A stretch of 64,000 bases of DNA from CAKUFA01 sp963618735 (GTDB lineage Bacteria > Bacillota > Clostridia > Christensenellales > Aristaeellaceae), in NCBI GenBank assembly GCA_963618735.1, contig CAVEUM010000011.1, positions 1 through 64,000 on the forward strand. Reading direction: 5' to 3'. Position 1 is the first letter of the stretch; each line of letters opens with the position of its first letter. A program made the translations under genes and the position numbers. Positions 26,321 to 34,670 of the stretch are shown here, piece after piece. The notes under the pieces are model-generated. The model worked only from the letters and a program-made list of their open reading frames with translations. It made no database searches and was not told where the DNA came from.

Positions 26321-26349
26321 TTGACACGCAAGGACTTGTATGGTATTCT
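26321..26349 (+). promoter_or_regulatory. Promoter of rplU-prp-rpmA
   Basis: TTGACA (26321-26326) and TATTCT (26344-26349) are 17 bp apart. The transcript starts about 85 bases before rplU and contains a structured leader. Confidence 0.8.
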
Positions 26350-26360
26350 ATTCGAGTAAG

Positions 26361-26410
26361 CCGCTCGGGAGAGGTATGCAAAAATGTACTTCGGTACAAC
26401 CTCATGTCCC
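26361..26410 (+). promoter_or_regulatory. Structured leader of rplU (probable L21 leader)
   Basis: Nested pairings are visible: TGTAC-TTCG-GTACA (26385-26398, a UUCG tetraloop), GAGGT (26371-26375) with ACCTC (26399-26403), and the flanking CTCGGGA with TCCCGG. L21 leaders are known in low-GC Gram-positives as autoregulatory r-protein sites. A covariance search with the Rfam L21 leader model would confirm or reject it. Confidence 0.6.
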
Positions 26411-26441
26411 GGCGAGTATGAATCAGGAGGTGCTGTGCACC

Positions 26442-26750
26442 ATGTATGCTATCATTGCAACGGGTGGCAAGCAATACCGGGTTTCCCAGGGTGATGTGAT
26501 CTTCATCGAGAAGATCGATCAGGATGTTGACTCTGCTGTTTCCTTCGATGTGCTGATGATCGGCGGCGAAGATGCTGTGAAGATCGGCAATCCCGTGGTT
26601 GAAGGCGCAAAGGTCGAGGGCAAGGTGCTTGCTCAGGTGAAGGGTGAAAAGATCCGCATCTACAAGTACAAGAGCAAGAAGAACTATCATCGCCGTGCCG
26701 GTCATCGCCAGCCTTATACCAAGGTGGAGATCACTGCGATCAACGCGTAA
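26442..26750 (+). CDS. rplU: Ribosomal protein L21
   Basis: L21 is a 23S rRNA-binding protein of the 50S subunit. The 102-residue protein is full length: starts MYAIIATGGKQYRVSQGD and ends KKNYHRRAGHRQPYTKV, both classic. ATG 26442 follows CAGGAGGTGCTGTGCACC. Its TAA overlaps the ATG of prp (TAATG), a coupled arrangement. The three genes are expressed from one promoter. Confidence 0.98.
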   Translation: MYAIIATGGKQYRVSQGDVIFIEKIDQDVDSAVSFDVLMIGGEDAVKIGNPVVEGAKVEGKVLAQVKGEKIRIYKYKSKKNYHRRAGHRQPYTKVEITAINA

Positions 26751-27100
26751 TGATCCGTGCCGTATTTAGTCGGGATGCCGAAGGTCGGCTGACCGGCTAC
26801 TCTGCCAAAGGCCATTCAGGATACGCCGAAGCGGGCAGTGATATTGTCTGCGCAGCGGTTTCTGTATTGGGGGCAACGTGCATTAACAGCCTTGAGGCTG
26901 TGTGCGGCATTGTTTCTCATATTGTGGAAAACGATGAAGGCGTTCTTATTTTCCAACTTCCTCAGCAGATGACGGACATGCAGCAGCATGACGCACAGGT
27001 GCTGATGGGGGCGTTGGAACAAGGCTTGAAGGACTTGGCAGAACAGTTTCCTCAAAATCTAAGGATTGCATACAAGACAGGAGGAAAATGCAATGATTAA
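26750..27100 (+). CDS. prp: Ribosomal-processing cysteine protease
   Basis: Prp (YsxB) removes the N-terminal extension of L27 and is required for ribosome assembly in Firmicutes that have this extension. The 116-residue protein shows the catalytic pair in GHSGYAEAGSDIVCAAVS: His near residue 22 and Cys near residue 34. It sits between rplU and rpmA, overlaps both, and its substrate is the next gene product, whose extension is present. Confidence 0.96.
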   Translation: MIRAVFSRDAEGRLTGYSAKGHSGYAEAGSDIVCAAVSVLGATCINSLEAVCGIVSHIVENDEGVLIFQLPQQMTDMQQHDAQVLMGALEQGLKDLAEQFPQNLRIAYKTGGKCND

Positions 27101-27386
27101 GCTTAATCTGCAGCAATTCGCTCACAAGAAAGGCATGGGCTCCACCCGCAATGGCCGCGATAGCGAATCCAAGCGTCTGGGACCGAAGCGTGCCGATGGC
27201 CAGTTCTCTCTGGCAGGCAACATTCTCGTGCGTCAGCGCGGTACCCACATCCATCCCGGCCTGAATGTTGGCAAGGGCAAGGATGATACCCTGTTCGCAC
27301 TGGTTGACGGCGTTGTGCGCTTCGAGCGTCTGGGCCGCGACAAGAAGAAGGTTTCCGTGTATCCCGTGGAGACCGCTGCTAACTAA
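27093..27386 (+). CDS. rpmA: Ribosomal protein L27 with Prp-cleaved N-terminal extension
   Basis: L27 reaches into the peptidyl-transferase centre with its N-terminus. The 97-residue protein starts MIKLNLQQFAHKKGMGSTRN, in which the family rule is cleavage after the Phe so that AHKKG becomes the mature end. ATG 27093 has AGGAGGAAAATGCA upstream and overlaps the prp stop by 8 bases. It is followed by a terminator. The neighbour obgE, common in many relatives, is not here. Confidence 0.97.
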   Translation: MIKLNLQQFAHKKGMGSTRNGRDSESKRLGPKRADGQFSLAGNILVRQRGTHIHPGLNVGKGKDDTLFALVDGVVRFERLGRDKKKVSVYPVETAAN

Positions 27387-27398
27387 TTTGTGAGACCG

Positions 27399-27437
27399 AA
27401 AGCGCCCGTTTTCCCTTGTGGATGATGGGCGCTTTTT
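27399..27437 (+). terminator. Rho-independent terminator
   Basis: The stem AAAGCGCCC/GGGCGCTTT with a 19-base loop is followed by TT and then CTG. It ends the rplU operon. Confidence 0.8.
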
Positions 27438-27477
27438 CTGTTCGATTTTTTGAATTTGAATATAGAGGCTTAACCGT

Positions 27478-28158
27478 ATGATTGGGACGCTGATTAACGC
27501 AGGTGCGATTCTTCTGGGAACCATGATTGGTGTACTGCTTAGCAAGGGAATACCCAGCCGCATGCGGGAATGCAGCATGCAGGGCATGGGACTTTGCATT
27601 ATCCTCATTGGTATTCAGGGCGCTGTGAAGACAGCTAATACCCTGTGCGTGATTGTCTGCATGGCGGTGGGTGCCCTGATTGGCTGCGCAATCAACATTG
27701 AACGCCAGATGGAGCGCCTTGGCAATTTTGCAGAGAAAAAGCTATCCCACAGCGGCGGCATCGCCAACGCCTTTGTTTCGGCCTCCCTTGTCTTCTGCGT
27801 GGGTGCCATGGCCATTGTCGGCGCTATGGATAGCGGCCTTCGCGGCGATCACAGCACACTCATTGCCAAGGCGCTGCTGGACGGCGTGATCTCTGTCTTT
27901 CTGGCCAGCTCTCTGGGTGCCGGCGTTGCGTTGTCTGCGGTGGCTGTGCTGATCTATCAGGGCGCTATTGCATTGCTGGCAACGTGGATTTCTCCCTTGC
28001 TGACGGATGAAATCATCAATGAAATGAGCGCTGTTGGCGGCCTGCTGATCGTTGGCATTGGTCTGAACATGATTTACGACAAGCACATCAGCGTGGGCAA
28101 TCTGCTGCCTGCTATTTTTCTGCCGATGGCCTACATTCCGCTGACATCCCTCTTTTGA
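27478..28158 (+). CDS. DUF554 membrane protein
   Basis: This 226-residue integral membrane protein has about seven hydrophobic helices. It begins IGTLINAGAILLGTMIGVLL, and the middle region SLVFCVGAMAIVGAMDSGL is the hallmark of DUF554 (E. coli YqgA). No function is established. The start follows a leader with AGAGGCTTAACCGT. No promoter stands out in the 40-bp gap after the terminator. Confidence 0.85.
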   Translation: MIGTLINAGAILLGTMIGVLLSKGIPSRMRECSMQGMGLCIILIGIQGAVKTANTLCVIVCMAVGALIGCAINIERQMERLGNFAEKKLSHSGGIANAFVSASLVFCVGAMAIVGAMDSGLRGDHSTLIAKALLDGVISVFLASSLGAGVALSAVAVLIYQGAIALLATWISPLLTDEIINEMSAVGGLLIVGIGLNMIYDKHISVGNLLPAIFLPMAYIPLTSLF

Positions 28159-28180
28159 CCACTTGCTTACGATTGCTAAC

Positions 28181-28209
28181 TTGCGCCTTGGCAGGAAATA
28201 AGGTATAAT
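28181..28209 (+). promoter_or_regulatory. Promoter of the site-2 protease-scpA-scpB operon
   Basis: TTGCGC (28181-28186) and TATAAT (28204-28209) are 17 bp apart, 45 bp before the ATG. Confidence 0.7.
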
Positions 28210-28254
28210 TCCAAAGATCCCTGTGTGGAAATATGGCGCAAAGCGAGGAATGAC

Positions 28255-29067
28255 ATGTTCACACGTTTGCAATCGTATATCAATTACCTGACAAGTGATC
28301 CTTTGGGATTTGTCATTTATATTCTGTATTTTGCTGTAACTGTATTGCTGAGCCTTATTCTGCATGAAATTGCGCACGGCTATGTGGCGCTGAAGTGCGG
28401 CGACCCTACGGCCAAATGGATGGGACGACTGAGTCTGGACCCCCGCAAGCATCTGGATCCCATCGGCACAGTATGCATGGTGTTTCTGGGAATTGGCTGG
28501 GCAAAGCCTGTGCCGATCAATCCGCGAAACTTTCATAACTACCGTCGGGATGATTTCCTCGTGTCTGTGGCGGGCATCTGCATGAATCTGACGCTGTTCA
28601 TCTTGTGCACGGCGTTGAGCGTTGGCGTGAACCGCCTGATTTGGACAGATGAGTTTTATCAGTACCTGCAAAGCACGCCGAGCAATATGCTGCTGGCATT
28701 GGATCCTAACCAGTACAGCGTTGCTTATCGCATTGAATATGGTCTGGTGACCAGCGATCTGGCAAGCTACATGGCACATCCGTGGCTCCAGTATCTGCAG
28801 CGCTTTTTCCTGATGATGTCCCAGATTAACCTGTCCCTGGCTGTGTTCAATCTGATTCCCATTCCGCCGCTGGATGGCTATCATCTGCTGAACGATACCA
28901 TCCTTCGCGGCAAGCTTCAGCTGGATGCGCGCGCTTTTCAGATTGCACAGATCATCCTGCTCGTACTGTGCCTTTCCGGCGCACTTACCAATGTGCTGAG
29001 CTGGCTGAACGAAACAATTTACAGCGCTGTGCTTCATCTATTTCTGCTCATCATAGGAGCAGCCTGA
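28255..29067 (+). CDS. Site-2 protease (peptidase M50 family)
   Basis: This 270-residue intramembrane zinc protease has the metal motif HEIAHG near residues 37-42 inside the second hydrophobic stretch, and the third-ligand motif NLIPIPPLDGYHLL near residue 200. Five to six membrane helices are visible. ATG 28255 is chosen over the upstream ATG at 28225 because GAGGA lies 5 bases before it. This short, PDZ-less type is commonly encoded directly before scpA in Clostridia; substrates are unknown. Confidence 0.9.
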   Translation: MFTRLQSYINYLTSDPLGFVIYILYFAVTVLLSLILHEIAHGYVALKCGDPTAKWMGRLSLDPRKHLDPIGTVCMVFLGIGWAKPVPINPRNFHNYRRDDFLVSVAGICMNLTLFILCTALSVGVNRLIWTDEFYQYLQSTPSNMLLALDPNQYSVAYRIEYGLVTSDLASYMAHPWLQYLQRFFLMMSQINLSLAVFNLIPIPPLDGYHLLNDTILRGKLQLDARAFQIAQIILLVLCLSGALTNVLSWLNETIYSAVLHLFLLIIGAA

Positions 29068-29083
29068 GGAGACTGATTCATCC

Positions 29084-29854
29084 ATGGCCATGACCTTCCA
29101 GCTCAAGGATTTTGACGGCCCGCTAGACTTGCTTCTGCACCTGATTACCAAGGCGCAGATTGACATTAAGGACATTTTTGTCAGTGAGATCACAGATCAA
29201 TATATTGAGTCTGTGCGAAATGCGTCCGACCTCGATATGGATGACGCTACAGAATTTCTTGTGATGGCCGCTACCTTGCTGGAAATCAAAAGCCGTGCCA
29301 TGCTGCCCCGTCCGCCTAAGGTGGAAGAGGGCGAGGAAGACCCGGAGCAGGCTTTGATTCGCCGCTTGGAAGAATACAAGCGATTCAAGGAAACTGCAGT
29401 GGCTATGCAGCAGTTTGAGCAGGCGGCCAAAACGCTGTTTACCAAGCTGCCGGAAGAATATCCTCTGCCGCCGCAGGAAACGGAATTGACAGGCTTGACC
29501 CTGGAAGGGCTGACGGCGGCGTTCCTGCGGATATGGCAGCGCAAACCGGCGAAGGATGATACGCCGGAAGTTAATCACTATGCGCCTCGGGATATTCATC
29601 GGGATGAGCACAACGTGCAGGAATGTATGCTGACCCTGATTCAGGGCCTGCGTGAGCGCGGACGCATGCGCTTTGATGAAGCATTCAGCGAGGCACCAAC
29701 CAAGGAAGAAGTCGTGACACTCTTTCTGGCGCTGCTTGAGCTATTGAAGCTGGGCGAGATGCACATCCAGCAGGAAGGCATCTACAGCGATATTTTATTA
29801 TTGCCTGGACGGGCAGAATCCATAGACGAAACCACGGAGGAGGAAACGCCATGA
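29084..29854 (+). CDS. scpA: Segregation and condensation protein A
   Basis: ScpA is the kleisin that closes the SMC ring for chromosome organisation. The 256-residue length is normal. The N-terminal FDGPLDLLLHLITKAQIDIKDI is diagnostic; the C-terminal winged-helix part contains LFLALLELLKLGEMHIQQEG. ATG 29084 is used; a second ATG two codons later is possible. Its stop overlaps the scpB ATG (ATGA). Confidence 0.97.
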   Translation: MAMTFQLKDFDGPLDLLLHLITKAQIDIKDIFVSEITDQYIESVRNASDLDMDDATEFLVMAATLLEIKSRAMLPRPPKVEEGEEDPEQALIRRLEEYKRFKETAVAMQQFEQAAKTLFTKLPEEYPLPPQETELTGLTLEGLTAAFLRIWQRKPAKDDTPEVNHYAPRDIHRDEHNVQECMLTLIQGLRERGRMRFDEAFSEAPTKEEVVTLFLALLELLKLGEMHIQQEGIYSDILLLPGRAESIDETTEEETP

Positions 29855-30408
29855 CAGAAGGCGGAACACTGGAAGGACGGGTGGAAGCAATTCTGTTCGT
29901 ATCCGGTGAAGCGGTGCGGGTAGACGACCTTGCAAAGGCTCTGGGCGTTTCTGCCCTGGAAATCGAAACTGCGCTGAATAAGCTTCGGGATGACTACGAT
30001 TTCAATCAGCGCGGTTTTATGCTTCGCCGATTCGGCCATCAGGTGCAGCTGGCTACCCGCTCGCTGTATGCAGATGATGTGGTTCGCATGCTGCAGCCTG
30101 TGCAAAAGCAATCCCTGAGTCAGGCAGCAATGGAAACCCTGGCAGTGGTGGCCTATAAGCAGCCTGTTACCAAGGCGGAAATTGAGCAGATTCGCGGCGT
30201 AAAGTGCGATTACTCTGTTCAGTCTCTGATGAACAAAAACCTGATTGCTGAAGTGGGACGAAAGGAAGCACTGGGGCGGCCGATTCTCTACGGAACAACC
30301 GAAGAATTTCTGAGTCACTTCGGCATCGGCTCTCTAAGCGAGCTTCCGCCTATGCCGGAACAGGTCTCAGAGCAGGAACATGACGAGTCCGAAGAGCTGC
30401 TTCTGTAA
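29851..30408 (+). CDS. scpB: Segregation and condensation protein B
   Basis: ScpB dimerises and binds ScpA within the SMC complex. The 185-residue protein is a pair of winged helices; typical stretches are EAILFVSGEAVRVDDLAKAL and ETLAVVAYKQPVTKAEIEQIRG followed by GRPILYGTTEEFLSHFG. It is translationally coupled to scpA. Confidence 0.97.
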   Translation: MTEGGTLEGRVEAILFVSGEAVRVDDLAKALGVSALEIETALNKLRDDYDFNQRGFMLRRFGHQVQLATRSLYADDVVRMLQPVQKQSLSQAAMETLAVVAYKQPVTKAEIEQIRGVKCDYSVQSLMNKNLIAEVGRKEALGRPILYGTTEEFLSHFGIGSLSELPPMPEQVSEQEHDESEELLL

Positions 30409-30415
30409 AAAAACA

Positions 30416-30444
30416 TTGCGAAATGTAGTAAAATCATGTATACT
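30416..30444 (+). promoter_or_regulatory. Promoter of the asp23-fakA-recG operon
   Basis: TTGCGA (30416-30421) and TATACT (30439-30444) are 17 bp apart. The 100-base leader contains a CCCCTGCCGGCATAGGGG hairpin and ends in AAGGAGGCTGTAAGTTGCT. Confidence 0.75.
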
Positions 30445-30543
30445 ACTATTGCCCCTGCCGGCATAGGGGAATTTTGCGTGGAATTTTATCATTCTGCGTG
30501 ATGCTCCCGGCAGAACCTACGCACAAGGAGGCTGTAAGTTGCT

Positions 30544-30894
30544 ATGGAATGTAAGATAAAGAATGACATCGGCACCATCTACATCACGGAAGACGTAATG
30601 CTGAAGGTCGTTGGCTATGCTGCTCTGGAATGCTATGGCATTGTGGCCATGTCTTCCCGCCGCGCTAAGGACGGCTTCGTTGAATGGCTCGGAAGGGAAA
30701 ATCTGGCGAAGGGCGTGCAGATCCGCAATGCAGGTGATATGCTGGATGTGGATCTGTTTATCATCGTGGAATACGGAATCTCTATTTCTGAGGTGTGCCG
30801 TACCATTACGGAAACCGTGCGCTATAAGCTGGAAAGCATGACTGGCGTCAAGGTCCGCAAGGTAAACATCTCGGTAGAGGGCATTCGTGTCTGA
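30544..30894 (+). CDS. Asp23/Gls24 family protein (YloU-like)
   Basis: This 116-residue protein of the Asp23/Gls24 (DUF322) family has GTIYITEDVMLKVVGYAALECYGIVAM at the N-terminus and a conserved VRKVNISVEGI end. Members are small cytoplasmic proteins linked to envelope stress. The gene next to the fakA homologue and recG is the standard Firmicute arrangement (yloU-yloV). The exact role is unknown. Confidence 0.92.
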   Translation: MECKIKNDIGTIYITEDVMLKVVGYAALECYGIVAMSSRRAKDGFVEWLGRENLAKGVQIRNAGDMLDVDLFIIVEYGISISEVCRTITETVRYKLESMTGVKVRKVNISVEGIRV

Positions 30895-30980
30895 GTGGCG
30901 ATAACGCCGAATCAATGCAGAGGTGCGGCGTTCGGTGATGAACCGATACATCGCCCGATGATCGAACGGAGGAAACATCC

Positions 30981-32645
30981 TTGATTCAGTTTAAGACGAT
31001 AGACGGACTTTTGCTGCGCGATATGGTGGTCGCTGGCGCAGCACTGTTGGAGAAGAATCGCGAAGCGGTGGATGCACTTAATGTGTTTCCTGTTCCCGAT
31101 GGCGATACAGGCACCAACATGTCCCTGACCATGCAGAGCGCCACACGCGAGGTTTCCAGCAAGGAATATCTTCGCGCGGACGAGGCAGCTGCGGCTTTGG
31201 CTAAGGGAGCTCTTCGCGGCGCTCGCGGCAATTCCGGTGTTATCACCAGCCAGCTGTTCCGCGGCTTTTCCAAGTCTCTGGCAGGCGTTGAGAAGATTAC
31301 GCCTGTACAGTTTGCAGAGGCACTGAAGAAGGGTGCTGAGCTGGCTTACAAGGCTGTGATGAAGCCTAAGGAAGGCACCATTCTGACCGTGGCACGCGTG
31401 GTTGCAGAGGATGCTGTAAAGCAGGCCGCTGCCGCCCCTGATGATTACGATGCATTGTTCAATGTGATCCTGCGCAGCGGTGAGGCTATCCTGAAGCGCA
31501 CCCCTGACATGCTTCCTGCACTGAAGCAGGCAGGTGTGGTGGATTCCGGCGGACGCGGTCTGCTGCTGATCTATATGGGCTATGCGGCTGTGCTTCGCGG
31601 AGAAGACATCAACGATTCTGATACCAGCATGTCTGAGGACAGTGTTGAAGAGACGACTGGCGATCACACCAAGATGGGCGATCCCAAGTATCTGTACTGC
31701 ACGTCCTTTGAAATTCGCAATCTGCGGGACGATGTGTCCGAGGGCGATATCGATTCCTTCCGCCGCCGCCTCAACCGTATTGGCGACTGCGTGCAGGTAA
31801 ACGGCGACATGCAGCAGGTGAAGGTGCATGTGCATACCAATAATCCCGGCAGTGCCATCGAGTACGGCATTGAACTGGGCGAATTGATCAACATGCAGGT
31901 GGACAATCTGGATCAGCTGCGTCATGCAGGTGATGAAGAACAGCCCGCCGCCGAAACAGCCAAGGAGGAAGCTCCTAAGGAGCCTGCCAAGGACTTTGGC
32001 ATGGTGGCCGTTTCTCTGGGCGATGGTTTCTCTCAGATTTTCCGTGATCTGACGGTGGATGTCATTGTGGAAGGCGGTCAGACCATGAACCCCTCCATTG
32101 ATGATATTCTGCAGGCCATCAATCAGGTGAATGCGAAGTGCGTCTTCGTGTTCCCGAACAATGGCAATGTGGTGCTGGCCGCACAGCAGGCAGCCGAAAT
32201 TTCCGAGAAGGAAGTTTATGTGGTTCCTACCAAGAATGTGGCCATGGGCATCGCTGCGGCAGTAGCCTTCCAGCCGGAAATCTCCGGCGCGGAGAACGCA
32301 CGTCGCATGGAGGAAGCCTCTCAGCATGTGAAGACGGGCACCGTCACGTATGCTGTGCGTAACAGCGAGTACAACGGTGTGCAGATCAAGGAAGGCGACA
32401 TTATCGGCCTTCACAACGGGAAAATCGAGTATTCCGGCGAGTCTGTGCATGACGTGGTGATGGAAATGATGAAGGCCATCGTTACGGATGAAGACGAGCT
32501 GATCACGGTTTACTATGGCGCAGAGACGAAGCAGGAGGATGCAGAAGCGGTCACTGCTGAAATCGCTGATGTGTATTCCAACTGTGATGTAGAGTGCCAC
32601 CTCGGCGGTCAACCGCTGTATTACTACCTGATTTCTGTGGAGTGA
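30981..32645 (+). CDS. DAK-domain fatty acid kinase, FakA-like (YloV)
   Basis: FakA phosphorylates fatty acids presented by a FakB carrier, feeding acyl-phosphate to PlsY-type enzymes. The 554-residue protein has an N-terminal dihydroxyacetone-kinase-like (DhaL) domain with LNVFPVPDGDTGTNM (Mg-ATP site) and GARGNSGVITSQLFRG, then a middle domain and a C-terminal FakB-interacting domain. The start is TTG at 30981 with GGAGGAAACATCC upstream; no ATG or GTG fits. No fakB gene is in the window. recG starts 2 bp after the stop. Confidence 0.9.
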   Translation: MIQFKTIDGLLLRDMVVAGAALLEKNREAVDALNVFPVPDGDTGTNMSLTMQSATREVSSKEYLRADEAAAALAKGALRGARGNSGVITSQLFRGFSKSLAGVEKITPVQFAEALKKGAELAYKAVMKPKEGTILTVARVVAEDAVKQAAAAPDDYDALFNVILRSGEAILKRTPDMLPALKQAGVVDSGGRGLLLIYMGYAAVLRGEDINDSDTSMSEDSVEETTGDHTKMGDPKYLYCTSFEIRNLRDDVSEGDIDSFRRRLNRIGDCVQVNGDMQQVKVHVHTNNPGSAIEYGIELGELINMQVDNLDQLRHAGDEEQPAAETAKEEAPKEPAKDFGMVAVSLGDGFSQIFRDLTVDVIVEGGQTMNPSIDDILQAINQVNAKCVFVFPNNGNVVLAAQQAAEISEKEVYVVPTKNVAMGIAAAVAFQPEISGAENARRMEEASQHVKTGTVTYAVRNSEYNGVQIKEGDIIGLHNGKIEYSGESVHDVVMEMMKAIVTDEDELITVYYGAETKQEDAEAVTAEIADVYSNCDVECHLGGQPLYYYLISVE

Positions 32646-32647
32646 CG

Positions 32648-34648
32648 ATGGAACTATCCATGCTTAAGGGCATTGGCCCTACACGCCTGGAAAACTTACG
32701 CGCAGCGGGCATATGCTCACTGCGCGATCTTTTGTATCGCCTTCCTGTTCGCTACGAGGATATGACGCAGGTGACGCCTTGCGCCGAATGCAAGCCTGGC
32801 ATGACTGTACTGGTGGAATGCGAGGTGCGAGAGACCCCGAAACTGAATCGCTTCGGAGGACTGACACGCGTTACGGCGGCCTTGTGGGATGATAGCGGCA
32901 AACTCCCTGCGGTATGGTACAATCAGCCGTGGCTTTGCCAGCAGATGGTGATTGGGGAGAAAATGCTTCTCTATGGTCGCGTCGGGGATAAAAACGGCCG
33001 ACGGGTTCTGCAAAATCCGCAGAAGGTAGCCGAGAAGTGCATCTTGCCGGTTTATCGGGCGGTGAAAGGCATCCCTGCAAAGTCTTACCGTGATATGATG
33101 CAGCGTGCTCTGGAAGAAGTGGATGACTGCTGCCCGGAGACACTTCCGCGCGGCGTTCGTTTGCGTCATCATTTGTGCGAGACAAATTTTGCGATCAGGC
33201 AGGCACATTTTCCTGATTCACTGGAGAATCTGAAAATTGCGCGGCGGCGTTTTGCTTTTGAGCAGATGCTAATGTATCAGGCAGCCATTGGTCTGGTGGG
33301 CAATAGCCATCAGGCAGGGTTTTCCATGGATATTCAGCCATCGGCGCCGGATGCGTTCTGGAAGACGCTGCCCTTTGCTCCTACCAATGCGCAGAAGCGC
33401 ACCCTGCAGGAAATTGCAGAGGACATGCGCAAGAACACTGCAATGTCACGTCTTGTTCAGGGAGATGTGGGCTGCGGCAAAACGGCCATTGCCTTTGGCG
33501 CAATTGCTCTTGCCTGCGGATGCGGCTATCAGGCGGCTATGATGGCGCCAACTGAGATCCTTGCCAGGCAGCATTACGAGTCTGCCATGGCTATGCTGGA
33601 ACCCCTCGGCATCACCTGCGGACTGTTGACGGGAACGCTGAAAGCATCTGAGAAGAAAAAAGCGCATCAGAAGCTTGCTTCAGGTGAATGGCAGGCTGTT
33701 TTCGGTACCCATGCGCTGATTAGCGAAAATGTGACCTATCAAAAGCTTGGACTGGTGGTAACAGACGAACAACACCGATTCGGTGTTCAGCAGCGTTCCT
33801 TGCTGCAGGAAAAGGGCAGCGCAGACGGTCAGGCTCCGCACGTGCTGGTTATGTCCGCCACGCCGATTCCGCGGACGCTGGCGTTGATCCTGTACGGCGA
33901 TTTGGATATCTCCGTAGTCGATGAGCTTCCGCCGGGTCGTCAGCCTGTGAAAACGCGCATCGTGCCTGAAGAAAAACGACGGGACATGTATGCGTTCCTG
34001 CGGGGTGAAATTGCTAAAGGACATCAGGCATATGTGGTTTGTCCTCTGGTGGAAGACAGCGAAATGATGGACAATGTTCGCTCCGCCAAGGCAACCTATG
34101 AAACACTGGTGGATGAGGAATTAAGCGGTTTGCGGGTGGGCCTTACCTGGGGAGACCAGAAGCCGGACGAGAAGGATGCGGTTCTGCATCAGTTTTCAAG
34201 CGGTGAAATGGACGTGCTGGTTTCTACCACGGTGATTGAGGTTGGCGTTAACGTACCCAATGCTACGGTGATGGTTATTGAGAATGCGGAGCGTTTCGGA
34301 TTGAGTCAGCTGCATCAGCTGCGTGGCCGTGTGGGACGCGGCAGCTCGGAAAGCTGGTGCTTTTTGCTGGCGAATGCTACGGAACGATTGCGCATCATGA
34401 CGCAAACCAATGATGGCTTCCTGGTGGCACAGAAAGATCTGGAGCTTCGCGGCCCGGGGGATCTCATTGGCACCCGCCAATCTGGTGAGGCTATGGCAGA
34501 TTTTTTGTTGGATGGCGATGTTCAGCTTCTTGATGAAGCATGCCGATGCATGAAACAGCTGCGAGCAGATTCTTCTTTGGCTGAGGAACGTGAGCAGGTC
34601 GAGCGCGAAGCTGCCAAGCACTATACACAAAAAATCGCACTTAACTAA
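32648..34648 (+). CDS. recG: ATP-dependent DNA helicase RecG
   Basis: RecG remodels stalled replication forks and branched DNA. The 666-residue protein has the N-terminal wedge/OB domain (LKGIGPTRLENLRAAGI at the start), Walker A GDVGCGKT near residue 275, the DExH-type motif DEQHRFGVQQ, and the motif VI region HQLRGRVGRG with LRGPGDLIGTRQSG. ATG 32648 is in the conserved place. It is the last gene of the asp23-fakA-recG unit; the usual followers rsmD and coaD are not here. Confidence 0.97.
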   Translation: MELSMLKGIGPTRLENLRAAGICSLRDLLYRLPVRYEDMTQVTPCAECKPGMTVLVECEVRETPKLNRFGGLTRVTAALWDDSGKLPAVWYNQPWLCQQMVIGEKMLLYGRVGDKNGRRVLQNPQKVAEKCILPVYRAVKGIPAKSYRDMMQRALEEVDDCCPETLPRGVRLRHHLCETNFAIRQAHFPDSLENLKIARRRFAFEQMLMYQAAIGLVGNSHQAGFSMDIQPSAPDAFWKTLPFAPTNAQKRTLQEIAEDMRKNTAMSRLVQGDVGCGKTAIAFGAIALACGCGYQAAMMAPTEILARQHYESAMAMLEPLGITCGLLTGTLKASEKKKAHQKLASGEWQAVFGTHALISENVTYQKLGLVVTDEQHRFGVQQRSLLQEKGSADGQAPHVLVMSATPIPRTLALILYGDLDISVVDELPPGRQPVKTRIVPEEKRRDMYAFLRGEIAKGHQAYVVCPLVEDSEMMDNVRSAKATYETLVDEELSGLRVGLTWGDQKPDEKDAVLHQFSSGEMDVLVSTTVIEVGVNVPNATVMVIENAERFGLSQLHQLRGRVGRGSSESWCFLLANATERLRIMTQTNDGFLVAQKDLELRGPGDLIGTRQSGEAMADFLLDGDVQLLDEACRCMKQLRADSSLAEEREQVEREAAKHYTQKIALN

Positions 34649-34670
34649 CTTTGCAAAGGAATGGAAAAAG

